This document shows positions 12,726 through 19,587 of a DNA stretch of 32,142 bases, piece after piece. The stretch lies in the IMG/VR virus record IMGVR_UViG_3300017706_001454, positions 1 through 32,142 of that record; one strand, written 5' to 3'. Below the pieces are notes generated by a model, which did no database searches, was not told the DNA's origin, and saw nothing but the letters and a program-made list of their open reading frames with translations. The stretch comes from a virus. Numbering within the stretch: the first letter of the stretch is position 1; each line of letters starts with the position of its first letter. Position numbers and translations under genes: made by a program.

Positions 12726-13152
12726 CGCCATCCTGGACAGCGCGATCGAACTGCACGCTCACGAGCCTTCGAGGGAAATTCTTCGCAAGTTTCGCGACGA
12801 GTTCCTGGCCCTGCAGCAATACGTGCAAGAGCTGACCGCGGAAACGCAGAGCGCCCCAGTCGAATGGAACCTGACCGAGAGCCAGGAGACAATCGTTCGC
12901 CTGCTGGCAGTAAACCAGACCGTGACCTACTCGGCGATCATGCATGCCCTTTATTCCGACCGCGCAGGGGATGAACCCTATAACGAAATCATCAAGGTGT
13001 TTATCTCCAAGGCGCGTCAGAAGTTACGCCCGTTTGGCATCACGATCGAGACGGTATGGGGCAAGGGCTTCGCCGTCGACGAGGACAACTGGAAGCGTTT
13101 GCGCGCTGGCTTTGGAATTGGGGAAGGCGAATGCCAAAGCTCTGGACAGTAA
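12718..13152 (+). CDS. Winged-helix (Trans_reg_C-like) regulator
   Basis: The 144-aa protein has a helical N-terminal half (LRKFRDEFLALQQYVQELTAET) and a C-terminal OmpR/PhoB-type winged helix: LTESQETIVRLLAVNQTVTYSAIMHAL (residues 52-78), then EIIKVFISKARQKLRPFGITIETVWGKGFAV (89-119), matching the recognition-helix and wing spacing. Similar single-domain proteins occur in phage early operons. It probably binds DNA and may regulate accessory genes. GGAGG precedes the ATG. There is no receiver domain. Confidence 0.82.
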   Translation: MSDAILDSAIELHAHEPSREILRKFRDEFLALQQYVQELTAETQSAPVEWNLTESQETIVRLLAVNQTVTYSAIMHALYSDRAGDEPYNEIIKVFISKARQKLRPFGITIETVWGKGFAVDEDNWKRLRAGFGIGEGECQSSGQ

Positions 13153-13307
13153 AGGACGACGCCTACGGGCACAGCATCGAAAGCGCCAACGGCGATTGGA
13201 TCAGCATCACCTCGGCCTTCGGTGCCGCCTGGCTTGCCGTGGAGCTGAACCGGCTTCACCAGGTTGAACTGAAACTGAAAGAACTAGAGAAGGAGCGGAG
13301 AAAATGA
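13131..13307 (+). CDS. Hypothetical protein, 58 aa
   Basis: The product starts MPKLWTVKDDAYGHSIESAN and has NGDWISITSAFGAAWLAVEL and a charged coiled tail (ELKLKELEKERRK). It starts 22 bp before the preceding stop, with GGGAAGG as ribosome site. No family is recognised. Confidence 0.72.
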   Translation: MPKLWTVKDDAYGHSIESANGDWISITSAFGAAWLAVELNRLHQVELKLKELEKERRK

Positions 13308-13507
13308 GCGAGCGCCTGGAATGCACTTGGTGCGGGACTGACACGGCAGAGCTGCGCTGGACGGGATATGACACGCGCCTGAATGACGCAAACCCGACCT
13401 GCGCAGAATGTTGCCCTGACTTCTCAACGGGCGGATGCGGTGATCCGGTGATGGATGGCCCATGCTTTGATGATCTGCCGATTGCTCAGAAAGGAGCGAG
13501 CAAATGA
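13304..13507 (+). CDS. Cys-rich small protein, 67 aa
   Basis: The product begins MSERLECTWCGTDTAEL and carries CTWC (7-10), CAECC (33-37) and later cysteines, a layout compatible with a zinc ribbon. Start overlaps the preceding TGA (ATGA), and its own stop overlaps the next ATG. Function is unknown. Confidence 0.78.
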   Translation: MSERLECTWCGTDTAELRWTGYDTRLNDANPTCAECCPDFSTGGCGDPVMDGPCFDDLPIAQKGASK

Positions 13508-14313
13508 GCCGTGACAAAAAATACGAATTTACCGGCGAGACAAAAACAGCCTTTGGCCGCACGCTCCACCAGATCCGGGCAGTCGTGCCCATCGACGCAA
13601 TCGGCGTGGCGGCGGGCGATGTAGGAGGCTGGATCGAGAGCGAGAAAAACCTTTCCCAAGAAGGCGATGCTTGGGTCTCCGGCAATGCTCAGGTCTACGG
13701 CAATGCTCAGGTCTCCGGCGATGCTCAGGTCTACGGCAATGCTTGGGTCTCCGGCAATGCTCAGGTCTACGGCAATGCTCAGGTCTACGGCGATGCTCAG
13801 GTCTACGGCAATGCTTGGGTCTCCGGCAATGCTCAGGTCTACGGCAATGCTCAGGTCTACGGCGATGCTTGGGTCTCCGGCGATGCTTGGGTCTACGGCA
13901 ATGCTTGGGTCTCCGGCAATGCTCAGGTCTACGGCAATGCTCAGGTCTACGGCAATGCTCAGGTCTACGGCGATGCTTGGGTCTACGGCAATGCTCAGGT
14001 CTACGGCAATGCTTGGGTCTACGGCGATGCTTGGGTCTACGGCAATGCTCAGGTCTACGGCAATGCTTGGGTCTACGGCAATGCTGAGTGCCTTTGGTTT
14101 TCAAAGGTTGGGTCAGAAAACGGCACGCTCACGGCATGTCGATCCAAGGACGGAGTTTGGGTTTCTCGCGGGTGTTTCTCAGGAAGCCTAGAAGAATTTG
14201 AGGAAGCCGTTCAAAAAACGCACGGAGACAGCCAGATTGCTAAGCAATATGCACTGCTGATCGAGTTCATTAGGCTTCGCGCTGCATCTTGGAAGGATCA
14301 AGCAAATGACTAA
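13504..14313 (+). CDS. Hexapeptide-repeat left-handed beta-helix protein
   Basis: The 269-aa protein has an N-terminal domain (YEFTGETKTAFGRTLHQIRA, ending GGWIESEKNL at about residue 50), then 23 exact six-residue units G[ND]A[QW]V[YS] at residues 54-191 and a degenerate final unit, then a C-terminal domain (ENGTLTACRSKDGVWVSRGC, then a helical QIAKQYALLIEFIRL). Such GNAxV repeats form left-handed parallel beta-helices. This architecture is common in phage proteins, but the role is unknown. AAGGAG precedes the ATG. Variable positions are limited to Asn/Asp, Gln/Trp and Tyr/Ser. Confidence 0.88.
   Translation: MSRDKKYEFTGETKTAFGRTLHQIRAVVPIDAIGVAAGDVGGWIESEKNLSQEGDAWVSGNAQVYGNAQVSGDAQVYGNAWVSGNAQVYGNAQVYGDAQVYGNAWVSGNAQVYGNAQVYGDAWVSGDAWVYGNAWVSGNAQVYGNAQVYGNAQVYGDAWVYGNAQVYGNAWVYGDAWVYGNAQVYGNAWVYGNAECLWFSKVGSENGTLTACRSKDGVWVSRGCFSGSLEEFEEAVQKTHGDSQIAKQYALLIEFIRLRAASWKDQAND
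13663..14076 (+). repeat. 18-bp tandem repeat, 23 units
   Basis: Units have the form GGC(A/G)ATGCT(CAG/TGG)GTC(TAC/TCC). Outside these three sites the units are the same, so the array is a binary mosaic. Gln/Trp alternation (CAG/TGG) needs two base changes, which points to unit duplication and shuffling. Confidence 0.93.
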
Positions 14314-14665
14314 CATTCAATTCAAACTCGGAGACGCCGTGCAACTGCGCAATGGCTGGGATGCCAAGGTGCTCGACGTGGTGGAAGGGCAGGAATATTG
14401 TGTATTCCTTCGGTATAGGGATGGTGACGGCAAATGGGACTTTATCTCCGTGCGTGCAGACGGTCGGTATCTACGTGACGAAAAAAGCCCCCTCGACCTC
14501 ATCCACAAGCCCAAGCGCATGTCTGGTTTCGTGAATGTGTATCAAGGGTATGCCACAGGAGTATTCACCAATCGCGCCAGTGCAGACATTGATGACAGGC
14601 ACGCGACATTCACCCGCATCGCCTGCATTGACCTGTCGCAATTCGAAGAAGGAGAAGGGCTGTGA
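14306..14665 (+). CDS. Hypothetical protein, 119 aa
   Basis: The product starts MTNIQFKLGDAVQLRNGWDA. The first half is beta-rich, SH3-like (AKVLDVVEGQEYCVFLRYRD), and the second half has RMSGFVNVYQGYATGVFTNRASADIDD followed by RIACIDLSQ, a conserved phage segment that I recall from many early-region proteins. Function is unknown. The start overlaps the previous stop by 8 bp; AAGGA is upstream. Confidence 0.82.
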   Translation: MTNIQFKLGDAVQLRNGWDAKVLDVVEGQEYCVFLRYRDGDGKWDFISVRADGRYLRDEKSPLDLIHKPKRMSGFVNVYQGYATGVFTNRASADIDDRHATFTRIACIDLSQFEEGEGL

Positions 14666-14811
14666 CCATTGAAGAACTGAAGAAGGCGCTTTTTACCGTC
14701 ACGCAGCGCGGCGTCTTGATCGTCAACAATCGCACACAGTTCGAACGGTTCCGTCGTCACGGCGTGCCAGCCGATCAGATGCGTATCAGCACGGAGATTC
14801 CGAAGTCATGA
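14662..14811 (+). CDS. Small hypothetical protein, 49 aa
   Basis: The GTG start overlaps the preceding TGA (GTGA). The product starts MTIEELKKALFTVTQRGVLI and continues VNNRTQFERFRRHGVP. The first nine residues resemble those of the next gene (MTVEELKQAL), so the pair may have arisen by partial duplication. GAAGGAGAAGG lies upstream. Confidence 0.7.
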   Translation: MTIEELKKALFTVTQRGVLIVNNRTQFERFRRHGVPADQMRISTEIPKS

Positions 14812-15152
14812 CCGTTGAAGAACTGAAACAGGCTCTTGAGGCGGCAACGCCGGGACCATTTGCCTGCGATCCACTCGACATTGGCCTTGTCGGCAATGTG
14901 TCCACTGTGGACGGCGACCCATTCGCCATGACAAGCGAACGGCCCGAGCGGGCGGGTGATGTGGTTCGCCAAAAACAGCAACGCCAAGCCAACGCCCGCC
15001 TAATCGTCGCAGCCGTCAACAACCTGCCCAAGCTGGTCGCAGTGGCAGAGGCGGCGGAAAACGCGGTGGACGGGGCGCGCCCTTGTTTGGGTGCAGATTT
15101 GGACGCCCTCGCCAAAGCAATTGAGGAGTTGAACGATGACCCCACGTCTTAA
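14808..15152 (+). CDS. Ead/Ea22-like hypothetical protein, 114 aa
   Basis: The product has the ALEAATPGPFACDPL start and QANARLIVAAVNNLPKLVAVAEAAEN helix typical of the Ead/Ea22-like group of small phage proteins, whose role is not known. The C-terminus (AIEELNDDPTS) shares an 18-bp segment with the end of the next gene. ATGA overlaps the previous stop. Confidence 0.78.
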   Translation: MTVEELKQALEAATPGPFACDPLDIGLVGNVSTVDGDPFAMTSERPERAGDVVRQKQQRQANARLIVAAVNNLPKLVAVAEAAENAVDGARPCLGADLDALAKAIEELNDDPTS

Positions 15153-15498
15153 AATTTCTGTTTGCACATTCCAGGGCGGCGACTTTGACGTAATGCTTAT
15201 CGACAAAGAAACCGGAGAGGAAGTTTGTTTTTCTGGCAATCAAAAGATAACCGACGAACAGCTTGATATTGTGAACAGGCTTGCGCCCGCTTGCGTCTGG
15301 ACAACCTATTACCCCTCTGAGCAGTACAAAGCACTCCAAGCCCGGTGCGACGAGCTGCTGAAGGTGGCCGAGGCGGCGAAAGACTTGCCGCACCTGTACG
15401 ACCAAGCAGCGGCAGACCCGTATGACGTGGGGTACAGCCAAGTATCCGACGAGATAGAGCTGCTACGCAAAGCACTGGAGGAGTTGAACGATGACTGA
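15136..15498 (+). CDS. Hypothetical protein, 120 aa
   Basis: The product begins MTPRLKISVCTFQGGDFDVM, a beta-strand domain, then helical sequence (QYKALQARCDELLKVAEAAKDL). It shares its last ten residues (ALEELNDD) with the preceding gene, including the ribosome site used by the next gene. No family is recognised. It starts inside the previous gene's 3' end. Confidence 0.75.
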   Translation: MTPRLKISVCTFQGGDFDVMLIDKETGEEVCFSGNQKITDEQLDIVNRLAPACVWTTYYPSEQYKALQARCDELLKVAEAAKDLPHLYDQAAADPYDVGYSQVSDEIELLRKALEELNDD

Positions 15499-15796
15499 GC
15501 AAAACACAGGCTGGAGAGACATTAGCACAGCTCCGTATGACGAAGTGGTTCTATTCTATACCCATGATGGGAACATTGTGCGGGACTTTATGTATGACTG
15601 CGGGACGAAAGAAATGGCGAGGTTCTACACACACTGGCAACCCCTTCCCCCACCACCCGATGAAGATGCAGCCGAATACCGTAACCAAGTCATCCAAGAG
15701 CTGATGGAGAAGGTTCCCGAAGGTCTTTGGGGCTTTTCACCCAGTGAGCAGGAGGCGGTTTCCGAATGGCTCAAGGATCAGATGGCGGGAGAATGA
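15491..15796 (+). CDS. DUF551-like hypothetical protein, 101 aa
   Basis: The product begins MTEQNTGWRDISTAPYDEVV, similar to the DUF551 type (GWxxISTAPxD), with a later HWQPLPPPPDED. The middle AAEYRNQVIQELMEK resembles the gene at 16311, and the end WLKDQMAGE is shared with two downstream genes. Function is unknown. Confidence 0.8.
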   Translation: MTEQNTGWRDISTAPYDEVVLFYTHDGNIVRDFMYDCGTKEMARFYTHWQPLPPPPDEDAAEYRNQVIQELMEKVPEGLWGFSPSEQEAVSEWLKDQMAGE

Positions 15797-16116
15797 AGAT
15801 GAGTAGTTTACGTTCTGACAAATGCTCCGCGACCTCGGGTGCGAGCCGGGGAGATTGGCGTCCCATAACCGACGAAATCAAAGACGGTCGGCTTGTCAAA
15901 CTGACATGGATGCATGACGGGGAGCCGCAAGACACCGCGCAAATGCGGTGGAGCGCTATCGCTCGAAACTTGCTCTTTCCCAAAGAGGTCGGGTTCTGGG
16001 TGACGCCCTGCGGAACATTTACGTGGAACCCGCACGACGGGTTCGGACCGACCCACTGGCGACCTTGTGACGAACCAAACTGGCTCAAGTCTCAGATGGA
16101 GGAGAGTGATGGGTGA
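15793..16116 (+). CDS. DUF551-like hypothetical protein, 107 aa
   Basis: The product contains DWRPITDEIKDGRLVKLTWM and GFGPTHWRPCDEPNW, the Trp-rich pattern of DUF551-like phage proteins, and ends WLKSQMEESDG. The ATG at 15793 overlaps the preceding TGA; an ATG at 15799 is possible. It appears related to the preceding gene by the Trp/His pattern. Confidence 0.75.
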   Translation: MKMSSLRSDKCSATSGASRGDWRPITDEIKDGRLVKLTWMHDGEPQDTAQMRWSAIARNLLFPKEVGFWVTPCGTFTWNPHDGFGPTHWRPCDEPNWLKSQMEESDG

Positions 16117-16324
16117 GACGTTAGCCGACACCCTGCGTCCGTGGGTCAGGTCAATCCAAGCCTCAGCCTCGACCGGCAACAAGACCGCATCCGAAATTAT
16201 CAACCTGTACGAAATGCACAGGCGCAGCCCTAGTGACCCTGCTGCGGTCGGATTATGCCGGGCGGCACTGAAAGGCTGGCTTCATGAGCAGAGCACCAAC
16301 AACAGGAGCAATGAAGATGATTGA
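16109..16324 (+). CDS. Hypothetical protein, 71 aa
   Basis: The product begins MGETLADTLRPWVRSIQASA and is mainly helical, containing TASEIINLYEMHRRSPSDPA and a Trp-containing end (ALKGWLHEQ). GGAGGAG lies just upstream, in the shared WLKSQM segment of the previous gene. No family is recognised. Confidence 0.72.
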   Translation: MGETLADTLRPWVRSIQASASTGNKTASEIINLYEMHRRSPSDPAAVGLCRAALKGWLHEQSTNNRSNEDD

Positions 16325-16598
16325 CATTCTTTGGCGAGCCTTCGCAGATGCGCACATCAAGGGCGCACAAGGCGTTCACGACGACCACGCCAAGTTGGTC
16401 GACTGGAAGGCAGAGGCCGCGCCGATTGCAGCCGAATGCCGCAACCAAGTCATCCGTGAGCTGATCGAGAAGGCGGAGAGTGATGAGGCAGTTTATGCTA
16501 TCCCGCTCCCGACACCGAAAGGGTATGATCCCATGTTTGTGCCTACTGTGAACGGCCCCCTGTCCGATTGGCTCAAGTCTCAGATGGAGGGAGAGTGA
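16311..16598 (+). CDS. Hypothetical protein, 95 aa
   Basis: The product begins MKMIDILWRAFADAHIKGAQ. It contains AAECRNQVIRELIEKAESD, related to the gene at 15491, and ends WLKSQMEGE. CAGGAG precedes the ATG at 16311; an ATG two codons later is possible. Unknown function. Confidence 0.75.
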   Translation: MKMIDILWRAFADAHIKGAQGVHDDHAKLVDWKAEAAPIAAECRNQVIRELIEKAESDEAVYAIPLPTPKGYDPMFVPTVNGPLSDWLKSQMEGE

Positions 16599-16817
16599 TG
16601 GTTAACTTTGCTGCTGCAATGCTGGTCATGACATCAGGCGCTCGCCGAAGGATGGACAGGGCGTGGGGCTACGGCCGGAGTGCGCCACCTCTACCTTAAT
16701 CAGCAGTTTTATGACTGGGTGGCGCTGGAACGCACCGAGACCACTACGCTTTTAGATACTCGCAAGACCGGCGCAGTTACCGAGTACCAAATTCTAATGA
16801 AGGATGATGTTAAATGA
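16598..16817 (+). pseudogene. Small gene split by an apparent +1 frameshift
   Basis: From the ATG at 16598 (GGAGGGAGAGTG upstream) a frame reads MVNFAAAMLVM and then runs into non-conserved, arginine-rich sequence to a stop at 16699. Skipping one base (A at 16631) joins the frame that continues HQALAEGWTGRGATAGVRHL, then YLNQQFYDWVALERTETT, and ends at 16817 with a clean ATGA overlap to the next gene. The composite is about 72 residues and looks more protein-like than either frame alone. Alternatives are a short 45-aa gene starting at GTG 16680, a sequencing error or programmed frameshifting. Confidence 0.5.
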
Positions 16818-17224
16818 CCAACGCACCCACCCTCGCCCCCGACAAGCGCCAACAGGTGATCGACGCAGCCGTCGCGGCGGCCGCGGATATTGACCCGGCC
16901 ACCGCCAGCCCGGCATTCAAGCGGTTGCTTGCGTCGGTCTTGGGCATGAACAAAGAAGCGCCCAAGGTCGGCCAAATCGTGGCGCTTAAAAATGAGTGCT
17001 GCGCCCTGTTTGGAGTGTCTTGGCTCGACATAGAAACGAAAAGAGACCACCGCCTGCGCAGCGCAAAACAGTGGTTTGCGTACAACGCCCTAAAAGCCGG
17101 GTTCTCTATTACGCGCGTCGGGCAGGTAATGAAGGCACACCACACCACCGTGATGCGCAACGCTGCGCTTTACCAGAAAGAGCGAAACGCTCCACACGTC
17201 ACAGGATTTGTGCTTAATGATTGA
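16814..17224 (+). CDS. DnaA domain IV-like DNA-binding protein
   Basis: The 136-aa protein lacks the AAA+ core but its second half resembles the DnaA C-terminal duplex-DNA-binding domain: SAKQWFAYNALKAGFSITRVGQVMKAHHTTVMRNAALY (residues 83-120) contains the HHTTV signature. The N-terminal half (PATASPAFKRLLASVLGM) is helical. It may help initiate replication by binding DnaA-box-like sites, or it may regulate transcription. It lies two genes before the primase. AAGGA precedes the ATG. Confidence 0.8.
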   Translation: MTNAPTLAPDKRQQVIDAAVAAAADIDPATASPAFKRLLASVLGMNKEAPKVGQIVALKNECCALFGVSWLDIETKRDHRLRSAKQWFAYNALKAGFSITRVGQVMKAHHTTVMRNAALYQKERNAPHVTGFVLND

Positions 17225-17381
17225 CAAAACAGCAGAGGAGCAAGCCGCCATCAAACGCGCCGGGAAGGCAGGCGGCGAGTACCTAGAGAGCATCGGCAAG
17301 GTTGACTTGTCGTCACTCACCGAAGATGAATGGCTGACATTTATCGAATGCGTCGTAACCGAGTGGAGCATCCCGTTTTGA
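17217..17381 (+). CDS. Small acidic hypothetical protein, 54 aa
   Basis: The product begins MIDKTAEEQAAIKRAGKAGG and ends with a recognisable EWLTFIECVVTEWSIPF-like helix, as in a DUF6511-like phage family whose members lie beside primase. It overlaps the previous gene by 8 bp and the primase start by 1 bp (TGATG). Role is unknown; its position suggests a replication accessory. Confidence 0.75.
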   Translation: MIDKTAEEQAAIKRAGKAGGEYLESIGKVDLSSLTEDEWLTFIECVVTEWSIPF

Positions 17382-19567
17382 TGGACATCAAAAACCACGC
17401 ACTGACCTACGCCCGCAAGTTCGGTTGGAAGGTGTTCCCCATTTTTGGTGTGGAAGACGGTTCCTGTCAGTGCGGCGAGCTGGATTGCGGATCCCCCGGC
17501 AAACACCCAACACAGCCAGGCGGGCTCAAGAACGCGACCACCGACGAGCGCCTGATAAATATGACGTTCCGGCCCGGCAATAATGTCGCCGTGGCCACGG
17601 GCGCAGACTCAGGCATTTTCGTGGTGGACGTGGACGGGCATGAAGGCGAACACAGCCTGACCCAACTGCAGCAGCAGCATGGCATGCTCCCCGCGACATT
17701 GGTCCACCGGACAGGCAAGGGCCGACACTTCCTGTTCAAGTACCCAGCAGAAGGCAAGGTCGCCAACTCCACCAGCAAGCTCGGCCCGAACATCGACGTG
17801 CGCGGGCACGGCGGATACATTGTGGTCGCTCCATCGACCCACATCTCCGGCGTTGAGTACCGATTTGACAATCTCGATCAGCCGATCGCCGAGGCACCCG
17901 GCTGGCTCCTCGACTTGGTGGTCAAGAAAGAGGCGCCGCTTCGGCTGGTAAGCCCAGCACCCTCGAACACGCCCGACGAGATTGAGAGCATGCTCTCAGC
18001 GCTCGACCCCGACATGCCATACGAGGACTGGGTGAACGTGGGTATGGCGCTGCATGCCGAAGGCTGCGACGTCACCGCATGGGACAGCTGGTCAAGCGGC
18101 GGGCAAAAGTATCGCGATGGAGATTGCGTCAAGCGCTGGCAGGGCTTCGACAAAACCGGCGGTGTGACTGCAGGAACGCTTCACCACATGGCCTGGGAAG
18201 CGGGCTGGCGCCCGCCCGAGCCTACCGGCCCCAACCCCGCGCAACCATTCCTCGACAAGATCCACGCCAACTATTACGGCACCGAGGACCTGACCGTCGA
18301 AACCGGCGGACTGCCTGATTTCCCGATCAAGTGCCTCGACATTCCCGGCATCATTGGCGACACCGTGCGCTGGATCGTGGCCAGCTCCATGAAGCCCCAG
18401 CCCGAACTGGCCCTCATGAACGTCCTGGCCGCACTGGGCTCTGTGATCGGCCGCGACTATGCAAGCCCGTGGGACACGCGCACCAATGTCTACATGGTCG
18501 GGCTTGGGCCAACTGGTTGTGGCAAGGACACGTCACGAAAACGCATCAAGGAACTGCTGGTTAAGGCGGGGCTTCACGACAAGCTGGCAGGCGACAGCGT
18601 GCGCTCTGGCCCCGGTTTGCTGCGCGGCATTCAGGACCGCCCCGCGTCGATCATGCACCTCGACGAGTTTGGCATGCTTCTCAAAGCCATCAACGACGAG
18701 AAGGCAGCGGGCTACATGCGCGAGGTCAGCAAGATCCTTACCGAGCTGTACTCGTCTTCTAACTCCACCTATCACGGCGGCACATACTCGGACAAAAAGA
18801 TCGAGCCAATCGTCATCGACCGGCCGCACCTGTGCATCTATGGCACGGCCACCGAGGAGACATACGCCGCAGCACTGACACGCTCCTCGATCGCGTCCGG
18901 CGAATGGAACCGCTTCATTGTTGCTCCCGTGCAGAACGACAGACCCCAGCGGAACCGGAGCGTTGCATCGGGCACACCCCCGGACTCACTGGTCGCAGCG
19001 TGGACAGCTCTCATGGACAACCGCCCCAACAAAACGGGCGGCAATCTGCAAGGCGTTATGCCGGCGTCCGCCCCCGAGCCAGCCATTGTGCAGTGGGGCG
19101 ACACCGAGGCGCGCATGCACGACCTGGGCGACAAGGAAGATGACCTCGCCTACGAGCACCGGGAGGACGGAACATCTGCGCTCTGGATGCGAATGCGAGA
19201 AAATGTTATTAAGATCGCGATGATATCGGCCGTTGCACGCAATCCCTTATCTCCCGTTCTGGAGCACGACGATGTGAGCTTTGGCGAAGCGCTAGTTCAA
19301 TGGTCGATCAGGTACATGAGCCATATCGCAAACCGCAAGATGGCCGACAGCCAAGCCGAGCAGGACTGCAATGTCATTCTCGACCTACTCACCAAACACC
19401 CCAGCGGTATGACGCGCACGGAGATTTCCCGCGCGACCAAAGCTATGTCGACACGACGGAGGAACGACGCACTGAAGGAACTTGAGTACGACCAGGAGCG
19501 CATTCGCGTCGCGGTCGATGGAGAAGGTAAAGGCCGCAAAGCGCAGAAGTTTTTTCTTTGCGCATAG
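17381..19567 (+). CDS. Prim-Pol primase with PriCT and DUF3987-like ATPase domains
   Basis: The 728-aa protein combines a Prim-Pol domain (residues about 1-185) with VVDVDG (81-86) as the catalytic acidic motif and HRTGKGRHFLF (109-119); a PriCT-type domain (about 195-285) with DPDMPYEDWVNVGMALH; and a C-terminal ATPase-like part with GPTGCGKD (376-383) as Walker A and IMHLDEFGMLL as Walker B. It should make primers, possibly with helicase or translocase activity. A Cys pair (CQCGELDC) lies near residue 29-36 and may bind zinc. The start at 17381 overlaps the previous stop. Confidence 0.92.
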   Translation: MDIKNHALTYARKFGWKVFPIFGVEDGSCQCGELDCGSPGKHPTQPGGLKNATTDERLINMTFRPGNNVAVATGADSGIFVVDVDGHEGEHSLTQLQQQHGMLPATLVHRTGKGRHFLFKYPAEGKVANSTSKLGPNIDVRGHGGYIVVAPSTHISGVEYRFDNLDQPIAEAPGWLLDLVVKKEAPLRLVSPAPSNTPDEIESMLSALDPDMPYEDWVNVGMALHAEGCDVTAWDSWSSGGQKYRDGDCVKRWQGFDKTGGVTAGTLHHMAWEAGWRPPEPTGPNPAQPFLDKIHANYYGTEDLTVETGGLPDFPIKCLDIPGIIGDTVRWIVASSMKPQPELALMNVLAALGSVIGRDYASPWDTRTNVYMVGLGPTGCGKDTSRKRIKELLVKAGLHDKLAGDSVRSGPGLLRGIQDRPASIMHLDEFGMLLKAINDEKAAGYMREVSKILTELYSSSNSTYHGGTYSDKKIEPIVIDRPHLCIYGTATEETYAAALTRSSIASGEWNRFIVAPVQNDRPQRNRSVASGTPPDSLVAAWTALMDNRPNKTGGNLQGVMPASAPEPAIVQWGDTEARMHDLGDKEDDLAYEHREDGTSALWMRMRENVIKIAMISAVARNPLSPVLEHDDVSFGEALVQWSIRYMSHIANRKMADSQAEQDCNVILDLLTKHPSGMTRTEISRATKAMSTRRRNDALKELEYDQERIRVAVDGEGKGRKAQKFFLCA

Positions 19568-19568
19568 C

Positions 19569-19585
19569 GTTGTTATGAGGTCAAC
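19569..19585. promoter_or_regulatory. Candidate operator, 17-bp dyad
   Basis: GTTGTTATGAGGTCAAC fits the GTTGA-N7-TCAAC pattern with one mismatch and lies between the primase stop and the metallophosphoesterase start. The minus-strand reading (TTGACC, then TCATAACAACGCTATGC) resembles the -35 and spacer of the promoters at 4842 and 31787, but lacks a -10 box. It also contains the ribosome site GAGG of the next gene. Confidence 0.5.
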
Positions 19586-19587
19586 GA

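Noticed and set aside
10522-14076. CRISPR array
   Set aside because: The two repeat arrays have 15- and 18-bp units with no spacers, and both are in-frame protein-coding repeats.
13529-14191. Long repeat-containing frames on both strands in the hexapeptide array
   Set aside because: They are created by the 18-bp repeat having no stop codons in several frames; only the frame with conserved flanking domains is supported.
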